Positions 1 to 13,800 of a DNA stretch of 64,000 nt are shown here, in pieces. Source of the DNA: Tigriopus japonicus (lineage: Eukaryota; Arthropoda; Copepoda; Harpacticoida; Harpacticidae); assembly GCA_010645155.1 (NCBI GenBank), contig CM021322.1:2394780-2458779 (forward strand), read 5' to 3'. The translations under genes and the position numbers were made by a program. How positions within the stretch are numbered: position 1 is the first letter of the stretch; each line of letters begins with the position of its first letter. The notes beneath the pieces are model-generated. The model ran no database searches and was not told the DNA's origin. It saw only the letters and a list, made by a program, of their open reading frames with translations.

Positions 1-1171
1 AGAATTCCAAAATTGACGCTTTACTCCACTCAACCGAGGCAAAGCGATTGCCAGCCCATCTATCAAATCCTTTAGATAGATTGTGCCAGGTACAATTAAT
101 CCCACAAAAATGCCTGCCTGCCCTTCAATTTCATCCATCGGACCTTCAATGATATATAGTGAAACTCCTGATGCTCGATCGTACGTACGTACATGGCTGA
201 AGCTCCTTGAGAATCTTGCTCCAAAATTAAATCTTTCAACTTTACCTGATTGAAGGGGAAAGCGTTAAAGAGGTGTGGAGAACCACACACTCATTCTACA
301 CTATCATTTGGACTAAGAACTATGCATGCATGCATGCAAGCAAAGAAATTGGGTAAAAGGCTCATTAATCAATCGATTGTCTTTTATCCACACCTTCAGG
401 TTGCAAAAAGAACTCGACACCAGTTTGGTGAACTTTCTTTTTTCCTCTCCTCGTTCGTGGAGATAAAGATAACACCACAGAGTACTGACCCACAAAGATA
501 AGATGCGATCTCGAACCAAGTCCTTGAACTTGAATTTCAAGATCGTCTTCGCCATCTCATCTTCGTAGTCTTTGTGTAAGACGGCAATTCAACTTTGGGT
601 TTTGGGCTCTATAATCTTGAAATACTGAAGAGTGTTCATAGCCATAATTCAGTTGAAACAAAGCCAACTTATTTTACTACTGGTTTACGGGAAAGGGTCT
701 TTTGTGGCAGTCCTGACTGAAGTGGTTCGTCGTTCAAGCTCAATGAAAGAAATTCTAGTGAGTTTCCATGCAGTTGCTTGCTTATCAGTAATCAGTGGAT
801 TCCATCGAAGAAGATCTGGCCTAGAGATCTTCAACAGGGTAAGAAGCTGCTCAAACGAGCCTGAAGATGTGGGTTAACTTGGATAATACCCGAATGAAAG
901 TGAGTCTTTTGGGATTTAATATTATAGAGACGAGCCACTCACTGACCAATGGTGCTCACTTGATGCTTTTGGACTTAATATAATATTTGGCAAGCACTTT
1001 GGAGATCCAAAAGCAGAATGTGTTGAAAGTAATCTTAGCGAAGAAGGATAAAAGTATACTGTATGGTTGGGGGATGGGGGTCAGGCTAACAGTTAACAGC
1101 CAATAATTGGGGTGTGTAATTTGGCGATTAAATTTCTGTCTGGTCAAGGAACCGAAACATACTCTCCGTTA

Positions 1172-1449
1172 CAGTTGGGCTGATAATGAAAAAAAAAATG
1201 AAAATGACTAAAAAGTTGCGATGGAAATGTCTATGGTATAGAATAGGAAAGGAAATAGNNNNNNNNNNNNNNNNNNNNNNNNNNNNNNNNNNNNNNNNNN
1301 NNNNNNNNNNNNNNNNNNNNNNNNNNNNNNNNNNNNNNNNNNNNNNNNNNNNNNNNNNNNNNNCAGTTGGGCTGATAATGAAAAAAAAATGAAAATGACT
1401 AAAAAGTTGCGATGGAAATGTCTATGGTATAGAATAGGAAAGGAAATAG
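1172..1449. repeat. 87-base direct duplication flanking the assembly gap
   Basis: The 87 bases at 1172-1258 recur at 1364-1449 in the same orientation. The only difference I see is one A fewer in a homopolymer (10 A versus 9 A). The copies sit exactly against the two edges of the N run. The likeliest reading is two contig ends that overlap but were not merged; a true tandem repeat collapsed by the assembler is the alternative. Confidence 0.9.
1259..1363. other. Assembly gap (105 N)
   Basis: A run of 105 undetermined bases. Because the flanks are near-identical copies of the same 86-87 bases, the gap may have no real length: the two sides could overlap. Confidence 0.98.
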
Positions 1450-1852
1450 CATAGGGAAAAAAATAATGACAATAGTACATTGAATAAGATGGCTGTGGTG
1501 TCGTTTTGGCATTTGAAACAAACAAATTTTACTTTCATCTCCATCTAAATTGCTATTTTTCTGTGTAGTTTCCATATTTTTATCTGGAATACTATGTTGT
1601 AAAATCATAATCATGAGCAAGGTTTTCGACAAAAACAACCTTATCTTTCACCAAATAATAATAGTTGACATTATTTTACGGACGATAGAACTTCGTTAAA
1701 ATGTATTGCAGATTATGGCATGAATGACCATACTTTTAAGTACATGAGTTGCATTTTTGAAATTTAACAAAATCAGCATTTCCTGTAAAAAAAGATGACA
1801 AATCGGCTGGAATGGAACATAGGCTGCAATTTCCAATGCTTAACCAAAGAAA

Positions 1853-1913
1853 TGTAGGACGTCCATTTGAAAATCATTTTGAGTTGATTGATTTCAAAAA
1901 TGGACATCGTACA
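1853..1913. other. Pre-miRNA-like imperfect hairpin
   Basis: The arms pair over about 24 positions. TGTA at 1853-1856 pairs with TACA at 1910-1913, GTCCATTT at 1861-1868 pairs with AAATGGAC near 1898-1905, and the inner GAAAATCA pairs with TGATTTC, with two mismatches and two small bulges around a short loop. Size and shape resemble a microRNA precursor, but the arms match no miRNA that I know. It could equally be the centre of a small inverted-repeat element. Transcription is not shown. Confidence 0.35.
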
Positions 1914-2231
1914 GAATTTAGACAAGCCGAGTTAAAATAGGGTTTATTCGAATAACAGAATGGAAAACCTATGCTTAAAATGCTTTTTGGATGACATCTT
2001 ATCCGTTGAATTGGTAGTGAAGCATCTGAAAATAACTTTAAAATAGATACTTTAGAGAACTAATTTGTAATGGACTTTATCAGTCTATCGTGTTCAAATT
2101 GGTCAGTCAGGATGTCGGCATATTTCAGTTAACTACTTAGTACCCCACAGTACCGTCGAACTCGTAGGTTATTGGGCACATAAGACGATGGCGGCAACTT
2201 CTCTTTTTTCAGTTAGCTTTGGTCAAAGATC

Positions 2232-2259
2232 CCAACCAACCAACCAACCAACCAACCAA
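2232..2259. repeat. (CCAA)n microsatellite
   Basis: About seven tandem CCAA units. The same unit recurs at 63724-63753 and, in shorter or impure form, near 5710-5740 and 41251-41265, so it is a common simple repeat of this genome. Confidence 0.9.
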
Positions 2260-3966
2260 GAATTGGAGAGCCACCACTCACTCTCAACCATAAGTGAGAG
2301 GGTGTATCAGGTGAGTGTGAGGATGGAAGAAGGTGAGCTGAGTGGAACCCAGGTCTCCTTCTCTCTAGCAGTGAAAAAGTGGTTGCATCTCCAATTCTCT
2401 GGGCCACTTAAGATTTCAGACCAACCGTGTGATTATCCCATTATCAATAATGAAAGCGTCGCCAATGAACACAAGACGATCCAAACGAACACTTCTTACG
2501 TACACGCTTGGAAGTTTGGTCGTACAATACATGTAGTAGAATGGGTTTGAAAAGGGATCCAGGTAATATGGAATAATTGGCGGAGCACGATAGCGTTGCT
2601 TCCATCTCCAATCCAGTTGTCATGAGAATTAGGGTCCTTTTCAAGGAGCTCAAAGATGGTTCTGACTTGAAACCTCAGTCAGCAGTTGTAGAAACAGCAA
2701 TGGTTGTTGTAGTAAAATGGGTTTTCTTCAGGGCGGTCTGGCCTCACAAATAGACTCGAACTGACAAGCAGTAAAATGTGGCTGAACTTAGGTCGAAGGC
2801 CTCAGGAGACACACACAGACAGACGAAGAAACAGGTTGGATGGTCCAATGATTAACTGTCTTGTACTCACTCAATCGTCACAATTAGTCCATCAGTTGTA
2901 ATAGAACTGTCAGGTTTCCAAGACTGTCCAACAAGTCACCATTGTCTTAAAGAGGAGTCGGTGAGTCGGGACAGTGAGGATGGAACTTTTGACACAGAAT
3001 TCGGAATTACCCCCAAGTTTTCTCGACTTTTGCGAGAACAGGGTCGGGCATCTCTTTTTGAATGAATTCTATTGGCAGATTGTGTTTCGAAGGAATTTAA
3101 AGCCTACCTCGATCCGTCCAATAATGCCTTGCAAAGTTTTCAAAAGACTTGCAGGAAGACGAGTGCTCCACATCATGAACATGAGTGATCACGGCTTATC
3201 TGCGAGAATAATCTCCAGCTCAAGATCATCATTCCTATTGGAATACTCTAGCATTGGAGATTCAGTGGCGAGCAGCAAATTAAAGAAGCTTGATCACTCC
3301 AATTCTCGTGGAAAGCGTCATCTCGGACTCGAAATTCTCCGCACAAAAATTTTATTCTTCAAGAAAACTCTCGGAGAGAAGTCGTCTCATCTCGTTTCTT
3401 CCGGTTGTGTGCACAACTATCTCTTCTCCAAGCAAAGAAAGGGCTCTCAAGAGGTCTTCCATTTTAATAATCGCAAATGTAGCGAGTGAAATGAATCAGA
3501 AACCATTGCAATTCCCACCAAGTTTTGCCTCTAAATTCGTTTTTCAGTTGGGCTTTAATACGAAAAAGCCATCGGTTGTCTTGTTTCTTACCATTTGGTG
3601 TGTTGTTTTTTTCTCAACGTGATAACTGATTAATTTGAGAGTCATAAAAGACATCGGCACGAAATTGGGCTTAAAAAAGATTTTTGATGGCCCAAAATCA
3701 GAGAAAACGTTTTTTTTCTTTTCCAAATGTTTTCGCTGAATATTTGGGGCTCATATTGTTGCCGGTTTCTTGGCATGAATAATTTCTGCTTGCCTTTAGT
3801 TTCAATCAATCGAGAAAAAATGTTCTCAATGGCTTTATTTCTTCATTCAACCGGCAAGATTATTGGCTTCTCGGAAATGACGATGAGGATCGTTCTGGAC
3901 GAATTGATTGGTCGATTCGGAAGGCCTCGTAGACTAAAACAAGAAGCACTGAAAACTGGAGTGAGA

Positions 3967-4360
3967 GGCTAACGGTGAGAATTATGATTTTTGGAAGGAT
4001 TAATTCAATTGCGTTCTTCTGCAAACGAGACCTGGCCTCTATTCAGTAGACGACAGATTTCAAATTTCATCTCAATCGAAAACAGGAGTGAAAAGTTATG
4101 CCTTCTCAAACTTATGTACTGAAGAGAGCATAGAATGAATGAACTCGCCCTTTTGTGGTAAAACAATTACCAGAAAAGGGCTAACTCATTCCTTCTCGGT
4201 AGGATTTGCACTGAACTTTGAGAGAGCATATCTTTTTACTCCGACGTCCGATTGAGCTGAAAATTGAAATTCGCATTCAAATCAACATAGGAAAGGTCTC
4301 ATTTGCAGAAGAACGTAGTTGATTTGTTCCTCCTGGAAATCATGATTCTTTTCGTTAGCC
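3967..4360. repeat. Large imperfect palindrome (foldback element)
   Basis: Bases 3967-4161 (195 nt) and the reverse complement of 4167-4360 (194 nt) align almost without gaps around a 5-base loop at 4162-4166. By hand I count about 70% identity. The best blocks are a 20/21 match, GTTCTTCTGCAAA followed by C or T and GAGACCT, and the tip CCCTTTT-TGGTAA. Weaker pairing continues outward to about 3883 and 4466. A foldback or MITE-type transposon relic is the likeliest origin; a long-hairpin RNA locus is possible if it is transcribed. I could not identify a target-site duplication. Confidence 0.8.
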
Positions 4361-7300
4361 GTTAAGTCCAGTGAAATTCAGTGGTTCTTGACTAAAATTT
4401 TAACAAGGGAGGTTGGTCGTCAAGTTGCGTCAATCATAATCAATTTCGAAATTGGATCACCCTCATGTGACTTTGTGCAATGAATGGGGAGGCCCTTGGG
4501 GGCTGCTTGGATGGTTGGCGATATCTTGGCGAAAAATCTCGGATGAATTGTTTCTTGATTGGATGTAAGATATATTTGATTAGATATCTGTCTTGAGACT
4601 TGATTGATTCCTTTGCTTGTCTGCTTTCATAAGACTCGAAGATCCTCAATCTTGTTAAATGAATCTCTGATGCATCATTTCATTGGCATTGAACGACTGA
4701 CTATCTCAAAGGAGGAAAAATTTAAGATCACGCTCCAAGCCGGCGGTTTTTTTTTTCAACTCCAAGTTCGTTCAATTTGAAAGTGTACTTGCTAGGGCCG
4801 TTCCTCTTGTAGACCATCAAACTAGTAAAACACGTAACTCAAGGTATGAAAAATTGGTTCCTCTCAATGGCTGAAATTGCTATTTCCCAGTCCACTGTTG
4901 AGAAAACCTACCCAACAAGATCGCTTTCAATCGTTCAAAGACCAACCGAGAACTTCAACCTAACAAGAAATGGGAAACGCTTAATTTTGCCAGTGTGACT
5001 CGGTATGTGAAGTGAACATCCTTGTGCGAATGGAGTAAAAGGTAGCTTTAGAATCATCGGTGTTATGACACCATCTCGGTATGGTGCCCTATCCCATTAG
5101 TTGCCCGCTGAGTTGTTCAAAATGAGAAGAAGAAGAAGAACTAGGAGGAGACCAAGAAGAGAAAGAGACCATCCAATTCATACGTGGACTAATCAGTTCG
5201 ATCAGAATAAAAACTATTTTCCACCTCTCTCAGTCCCAAGTTTGGAAATGAATACCTCGGCTAAGTATTTCAGAATTACACATGGCTTATGCCAGTGGCG
5301 CCGGCGTGGCATTGAGATTGTGGAATATCATTTTCATTGGTTCCGCATACCCCAATGCCAATCTTGAGGGGAGAGAAGGGGAAAATTGTTCTCTTTAAAC
5401 GGCATTACATGCGAGATCAATTTGTCCTCATCTTGATAAGGCTGGAGAGGCTCTGTTCAATCCCTACGGGAAAAGGGGTCCATGTCTGCTAGGGAAACGG
5501 ACAATACGCATGGGTAAATTCAGAGTTGGGTTACCTCTCAATAAAACCAACTCGGTCGCCAGAAGGTATCATCATTCTTCCACCCAAGCAAAGAGACCTT
5601 CCAGGCGTTGTCAACCACAAGTGAGTAAATTTGACGCCACTTTGAGGAGAGCAACAACAAGGCCAGCCATGAAAAGAATCATCGGTCGGACATGGGACAC
5701 TTATTGGGCCAAGCAAGCAACCAACCAAACCAACCAAAGACGTCTGGTGTCCATCTTCTGTACCACTTCCACAAGAGTGACGTGACAAAAGCCTCGAACT
5801 GACATCTTCCAGACAATGGCTCCCGTTCTTCTTCAAGTTTTGGACGACAAGGACCTGGTAGTATGTAGTACGCTCTAGAGGGCTAGTCGAGAAGATGCCA
5901 CACATTCCTGCTTCAATCTAGTTTCAAGATAATGATAGTTGTGATATCACTTAATTTATGTCTAAATTCGGTCGGGAACCCATGAATGAATGAAGTTGTT
6001 GTTTGGCCACTGACTCATGAAGACCTTTGTCAATAAACGCTAAGAAGCTCTGAACTTCAGGCTCAGTGCAGATTTGATTTTCGATTTTCAACACAGAAGA
6101 ATGGTTGGTTCTACCAACCGACCCCAAAACGTGTCGATGGGACGTGTTGGTATTTTACGATGATGAAATTCAAGCTGGATGGATGGATGGAGAGAGGACA
6201 TGCCAAAACGTCTCAATCACTCTGGGAGTGAAAATCTTTTACAACACTTCCACTAAATTAAGCGCAATTTGAAATGCTTCCACTCGGTCTGAAAAGGCAA
6301 CAACACACTCTCGTCCAGTTCTTCTTCTTCCTCCATTACTTCTCTTCATAGGCAGATGTGCCTTGACAAAGCCCCCAAAAGACCAGATTGACGGACGACA
6401 ACCAATAAAATGCCTCATTCTCTCATTTCGTGCCGTTCCAAGTTTTGTCGTTGCGAGTCAAAAGACCCCATACAGAGTCCAAACCAAAACCTCACTTTTT
6501 TCCAGACTCCCTGGCCTCATTGAAGGGCAAAGAGGGACAATCACCATGATGCTATGAACTGAGAAGAAATATTAGGTTTGGACAGATAGCAAGTTTATCG
6601 AGTCTCTGAGATCCTCTCGTTAGATTATTAGACAACCTTGTCATCAATGCCACTTTTATGGGGGTGTTGCTAATATAAAGTAAGGGAGTTGAAACTACAT
6701 ACAGTGTTTGTGTCACAAGAATGCAAGGAATGTCGAATGTCACAAGTTACATTATAGGAAGATTGGCCTCATGTGCACCAAATATCAGTGAAAACGAACA
6801 ACAAAATGTATTGGTTATTATTATTGCAATGGTCAGGGAAGTCGAAACTTAGGCCAAAAGCCAGTCAAGCGTTGATAGCCATCATGTTTGTCCAATTTCC
6901 AGGCGAAGGCTCTCTCCCCGAAAAATTTAAATTGATGACGGTTTGATCCATATCGCCAATTTAGTGACAAGAACGGGGAGGGAGAACTGATGAAAAACAA
7001 AGCAAAAAATGAAAAATAAAATGTCATTTGGTCAGTGAAGTAAAGTCCATCAAGATGCTATCACAACTACCCGAGGATAGATGGATAGAGTCGAACACAG
7101 CGAAAGAGAGATCCGTAGAAGAGATCGGGTGAGCCCCCTATTTCTCCAGATTCGGGCACCCTGACCGCAGTTAACAAGGCTACTTCACATCACAGCGAGA
7201 TCGCTCTTTCACCATCCACTATCGCCATCAACACCGCTTCGTCTTCGTTTCGTCTTGTGTGCTGCTCGCATTTTCAACCCCAGAACTGTTAAGATCAAAT

Positions 7301-10300
7301 CGCACACTACGTATACTTTAGGCAAAAACAACCAAGTTTGCTTGCCCTTTTAAAGTCGGTAATGTCTGCCGGATTCGGATCATCTATCAAGAGGGATAGA
7401 TGAGAATATTCTTGGGAAGGTCACACAGTTTATCTGTAACTGGTAGAAGAACCAGTATTTGATTTTCCCGCGCTTTTATCTCCAAAAGAAGAGACGTAAT
7501 TTGGGCGCCAAATTTGAATTGAAGCTCTTTTTTTTAGGTCCGGGATTTGCAGAACCCATGGGAGAAAAGTTCAAAGTGTCTGAGTCTGACGAAATAATCG
7601 GCTTGTAAGGAGCTTTTTCCTCGGATTTCTCACGCCAGTCTTTTCCGCACAGTTGGAGAGCAAAAATGCAGAACGCAAATAAAGAAACAAAAGCAGCATC
7701 CTACAAAAAATGGGTCCAGACAAAGAAACGAACAAGTCTCAACGAACCAAGCCAGCGTCTTCTTGGGTTTCTGACTGACTTTGAGCAGTAAAAGCAAATT
7801 CATTAAACAAATTGAACACATTGAAACCGCACTTTTTCGGCCCTTGAGGCGAATTTTCCTCCTTGAGCTTGCCCACTGCTCATTATCGGGTTGACGATGA
7901 TTGCTCGTTACTGATCTCGTGCCACACAAACATCACAAAAATTTGCTCCATCAGGTCTCGGAATTTGCCAAAGGTTTGGGAATGACCGATTACGTCTCAA
8001 AATTAGAGGGAGGAGAAAACGCCATTTCCTATTCCGCCTCCTCCAATCTGTTGCCATTTGTCGGAGGATTGGAGTTCCAAAGATTTCTTTGGCAGAGTAG
8101 GAGACCTCTCCGAGTGCCCAGAGCAAACAAGGACAATAAAAATTCCGGCTTTATGACCCTGATTAAGGAATCACGTCCGAATTCATCTGTATGCACCTCT
8201 GACTGTCGGAGACTCCAAATTTTGCCCCAGGGTCAACACATGGGCATGTTTGAGTATGTACTGTAAAGGAACCCAGGATTTCACGTGTTCACGCCATCGC
8301 TCCGAAAACGTTGGAAGAAGATGGTCCAATGGAAAATGAGTGGAAAATTGAAGCAAAAAATGGAACCCGGGCCGTTTACGGCCTCGCTTTACAACAGTCC
8401 TGTGTCCGGAGAGAATGGCATCTCTTAATTGTCGGACAAGGAAGGTAGACACTAGCTCTGCGAAGCTTGTTTTTGTTGCTAATTCATTCATACAAGGCCA
8501 GGAACGTTGAGAAAGCGGGAAATTTATGGGTGTAATGAAAATTTCTGAATTTTTGACCTGACCATTGATGGCGAGGTTTTTCCAGTCCGGACTTTGTGCA
8601 TGGAAAGTGTCGTGTAATTGAGATGGAGTTCAGCTAAAAGTGAGGTGATCAATTTGAATGGCCAATTGTGAACAGAGTTGGGAGGAATGGGCGCCCTTCC
8701 ATCCCTCTTCGTTCTCTCCCTGTTCCTCAAAGCCTTTCATTTCAAGAGTTCTTATCGAGATAAACATCTCCAAATGTCAATCCTTTTACTTCGGAGACGA
8801 CGAGCAATGCAAGGTCAAGAATGTTAATGCTCTCAACTTTTCCGACTCTGACAAATCCATTTGATACCAAATCACGAAGCCCACGGAGGTGAAATTCAGA
8901 CAGACACTCACTCTCTCCATTTCTCAAGCCAACCTGTGGGCCTCTCAAATATGCAAGTGTCTTCTTTCCGGGTTCGTATTCATTGTTCATTTGTGCATGG
9001 CACCCCCAAACCTTAATGTCGAGAGGCCAATTAGACTTGAACAATATATGCCATAAAAGTTGTGAATTCAAATTTCCCAGATTCCTTTGTCAGGCTTTTC
9101 CACAGGAGATAGGGATCTTTCCATTCCAGAGGAAAGAATATTGTGAACCTCGTAGACGACAGATTTTTGGGAACCGCAGCAGTACTTGTCAAATTTGATA
9201 AACATCTGCGCCAACCTATCCATCCAGAGAGCTGGAAGAAAACGAAGATCAGCAGCAAATGAAAGAGGAGAGGGTATTTAATAAAAATCATGTCAAGAAT
9301 AGAGCGAAGGAGAGGACCCTCTCTGCTCGCTTTAAAAATCACGTAGTGCGGGCAAATTCGTAAATTACAGACTAGCCAAGAGAATAGAATGTGTTCCCAA
9401 ACCTGGGAACCATCAACACCCTCCTCCTTCTCTTCCATTTACCAAATCTCCCCCTCTGTTATTTTCGGTTACACAGATGATTACATTCCAGTTTACCAAC
9501 GAGGCTTGTCACTTACTTCCGTGTAAACAATGCGACCGCAAATAAGGGCCAATCCAATTGCAACAGCACTATGCATTTCCTGCCCCCAATTGCGATTGAT
9601 TCACCCTGTAATTTCATGCCTTGTGAAACACGCAAATCTCTCCAATCTGTGTACGTTCAAACTCAAACTTAAATTTCAGATGGCGACCCACAGGGAGTTT
9701 TTTTACGTAGACATTTTCACGTAGACGCCAGGAAAAAAAAGTGAACCCACCCTTTCATCCTTGTACAAATCTAGAATTTCCCTCGCCACCAGACCATATC
9801 CTACAATTAACAGAATTCAAGTCTGAAAAAAAGTCGCCTGACATTTGCCTTCAGTGTTGTACAACCCATGAACTCCCACATATGGGTGGATGCTGTTTCT
9901 TCAAGTTTCACCCCCAAAAATGCATGCATTTTGAAATCGTCAGCAACGGTAGAAGAATCATAACAGAAACGAGAACGGAACGTGAAGGGAGAGGAAAAAG
10001 AACTGTTTTTGCAGGGGTTGCATTTCCTGAATGCATTTCGTGATGCTCAATTTATTTTTGGCACAATCTGTTTGTCCAAGATCACATCTTCAAATGTGAA
10101 AATCCCGTCTTTGGTGCAGTTTCAATCGAAATGGCCTCACCCAAGGATGTGTTTCATCGATCGGGTTCAAACGGTTCAAAGTCCTTGTTGCCTAGTCTCA
10201 TCCCAAGATTGAAGGAGTGAAGCTTCCCGCTGTGCCCGAATTGTTTCGTTCCAAGTGTTCTTGGCCCCCACGGTCCATTATTCCAGCCAACCCAAGGAGG

Positions 10301-10790
10301 CCAATGTCGACGAACGAAGTCAATTGCGAAATACTCCCGACAACTGAGTGTAGTAGTACTGTCCAATGGACAGCCAAATGGGTCCATTGGAGCGAGGGTG
10401 GCAGACAATTAGGAAATGGTGTGATGTCTAGGCGAGGCACACTTTGCCACCCCAGGCTGGCACCATGGCACACGCCGAGTTCCATTAACACATTATGTCT
10501 TGTATCGACATCATTTCCGTGGGGTATCCATACTACTGAAGTTCCACGTAGAGCATACATACGTAGTTACAAACCACCCCCCACCCCCATTGATGACTCC
10601 ACTCAGTAGACAATGAAGCATCTACGATTCACACCTTAAGCATCGAATCGAGCGTTTGGAGAACGATGATGATTTGGTCCTAAAAAGTAGGAGGATATTT
10701 TGGATGACTGGTCAGAGGAGAAGTGTCCAATCTTGGACGGAGTCTTTCTTCTTGATTCCCCCATTTCATTTGGCTCAATGATCAACTTCA

Positions 10791-10809
10791 AGTGAGTGAG
10801 TGAGTGAGT
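10791..10809. repeat. (AGTG)n short tandem repeat
   Basis: About five tandem AGTG units; no gene context. Confidence 0.8.
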
Positions 10810-13800
10810 CGCATCCCCGCTGACTAGAGCGTTGTCTTAGACACCATATTACTGAGCTCTCCCGGAGTGGCTCCTATACATACTAAGTAGGAATTGGTCT
10901 CGAATACTGAAAAACACATGAAGGAAGCTGTCCAAACAGCACTTCTCTGGTCACTCACCGACTTTTTCAGTTCGTCTTGAGGGACAAACGCTTCTTCCGG
11001 CAAGGGCGTGTTGCTTCTGAGCTTGTCAGTTCATGTACGGTACGTGGTTCTCTAAGATTTAATTTGGGCTAGAAATTCATTTAACGAATTCGGATTTCAG
11101 TTCCCGGAGTGATTCCCGGTGATATGATATGATAGGTTGGAAACCGAAACTGTTGAGAAGAGACTTCTCGGGATTCACCAAGAATAACAACGACGAGTCT
11201 CGACGTTCTGTGCATACGTACGTACAAAGTCAAGGTTCTCATCCACTCAAACGGAGCCGAAAGCTGCTGGACTCCCAAATGTGGCAAACTCATCCACAAA
11301 AATTGGTCTCTACTCACCTCATGATGCAAATGGAGGACCAATATCCGAGTGTCGACTGGCTTCTTCTAGCTATTCATAATCTTTTGAAATGGACGGATTG
11401 ACTCCGGTCGGTCAAAATTGAAACTGACCTTCGCCAACTTCACGATTGAACCATTGTATCTGGTTCTGATCGATTCGTGACGAAAATTTGGATAAAACCC
11501 ACTTCCGAAGTTCCGACCTCTGTAACATCTTCTACATGGGAGATGACTGCTCTGAGGCACTACTAAAAAGGCTACTAGCCGATAATATTCTCTCTCTCCT
11601 TCTCCTTGAGAATATAAATGCTCACTTCAAAAGAAACAAATCATTGGCATCCCAAGGATCCTGGTTGTGGTTCGCAGCCCTCCAAATCTCAGCGTGTACA
11701 AGGCTCGTAAATATGAGTCGATTAATTCCAGGTCTACTCCATGATCCGCAGGAGTCCAAAGTGGTTCTTTCGTTCTTTGGTTTGGTCCAGATCAATGTTC
11801 TCAGGCTCTCTTTCTCGCTCAAGTTCGAATTGAAGAGTCAAAAGGCATAAATGTGTATGTGTACGTTCATAAAAATCACTCCCAACCTCTTGAACGTGCA
11901 GATCAAACGATTCTCATGAATGTTTTTTCCCCTTGAACACCTACTCAATCCTGAAGGAACAAATGTGTTGCATTAAAAGATCCAGAAAGGCTCAAATACC
12001 CTGGAAACAAACGATCAGCCTGGAAAATGAGAAAGCATGGCCATCAATCGTGCAGTTCGAGCACAATGTTTGCTCTGAGCGTCGTCTGACTTTTGAATGT
12101 GAAATCCATTAGTGTGTTCCAAGAACATCAAAGGGTCTTGCCGAATTTCTCCCCAAGTGGAACGGACCCACCACTCTCATGGAATGGACGCGTGAGTGGC
12201 TTTGAAGCATTTTCGCCGACAAATGGGGAAACATTGTTGTTCCAGTTTACGAAATCAACAACAACAATTACCTTTGAGCGAACGATACACATGTATAGCC
12301 ATAACAAAGCTGGTGGGGGTCCAAACTACTCCGAAGGGAGAGCTCGACCCAAGTACAGTAGTAGTAGCTGATGATGATGATATTCATTCTCTCCTGACAC
12401 CACCAAGCGGGGTCATAAATGAAAATTGTGCCACATTTTAACAGGGAAATGAGCAGACGCCGGGCCTCATAAATTATAACAGAATTTGAACAGCAGGAGA
12501 CCTAAATGGAAGCTCTTTTTTCGATTATGGTTGCTTCCAGCCGAGCAATTGAGTTCTTTTACGTTAACTGTTTCCCTGTTTTGGTAACTTGGTATCATTT
12601 ACACTTGAAAACTTTGAACAAAGTTTGACGAAAAAAACTGAAAGTTGTAAATAAACATACTTTCGACTGATTTATGCCACGCAGTTGAGCCTAATAGAAG
12701 TTTCGCTTTGTCTTTTGGCTATTGGCCACAAAAGATTTCTCTCTTTCTCTTTCTGGTTTGCTTCGACGAATGAGGAAGAGACATACCAACTCCAAATGAC
12801 ATTTCGAGACGTCCTCTTAATTACGACCTGTCGTGTCCAAGACTTTCTGCCATTTCTCCTGATCTCAAAATCCAGAAGGAATTGGACTGGAAAAATGCGG
12901 AGGAATCTCTCCCATCCACTGATATGAACATGCCAAACTTTTAACACCATCAGGCGATCGTTCAACATTCAAATATCAAGCATAAACGGTTCTGTATATC
13001 TTCGATAATGGGCCCTTCAAAATTAAATCAAACACCCCAATTTTGAGTTGAACCTTCAAATTTCTTGTCAGTGGTTGGAGTTGCTCCTCTCCCCTCAGCT
13101 CATGTTTGGAGTCTGGTGGTCAATTGGTTTTGAAAAGGATGCATTGTCACTTGAGTGAAGCTGACCACCCTCTCTTTGTCTTTCTCGATGGGATGTCAAT
13201 TGTCCCGTTGGCTTTGCCAGAGAAAAGAGACAGAGAAAAAGGCCAAAAAATAGCCAGAGCCAACGAGGAGGATTCGTGAAGGAAGTAAATCTCTCCTTTA
13301 CAATGAATGAACCGGGCTAGCTTGAGCTCAGACGAAAAGGAGACACACACTGAGCGAGAAATGTCTCATTTTAGCCTTTTGACGCCTTGAGGATGGAAAC
13401 GAGGAATGTCTCATAAACAGCTGACCTTTTGAAGACCCAACAATAAAAACGCAAAAAAACTTGGTCTACTCCTACAAGCATAATACGCCATGCCTTATCA
13501 TCTTATAAATTGAATATTCGTATTGTGAACCCCCTTTATTTCTGCCATAGATGCTTTCATTGCAGATTTTCTGTTATCTGCGATATTATTTGGCCACTTT
13601 GATTATTGGGAACTGTCGAGGCAATGTGTGCTAAAAGTAGATTTGGGATCTCCCGTAATCTAGGTTCATTTGCAAGTACGCGCATAAACATGGAACACTT
13701 GCTCACCACAAGAATGTGGACGCAAGAATGTCCTGATTTGTGGTAAGAGTATTCAGAAGCTATAATTCTCATGTTGAACAAAAGCCATTTGATCCCCAAT

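Noticed and set aside
2105..2125. GATGTCGGCATA, shared with miR-31
   Set aside because: The seed (GGCAAGA) is not matched and I see no pairing star arm; a 12-base coincidence.
2974..3489. Long open frame (171 codons) on the plus strand
   Set aside because: No domain and no splice or promoter context; an overlapping frame is also open.
8742..9071. Overlapping protein-like frames on both strands near 8.7-9.0 kb
   Set aside because: Both strands read plausibly over the same bases, no family is recognised, and neither has gene signals.
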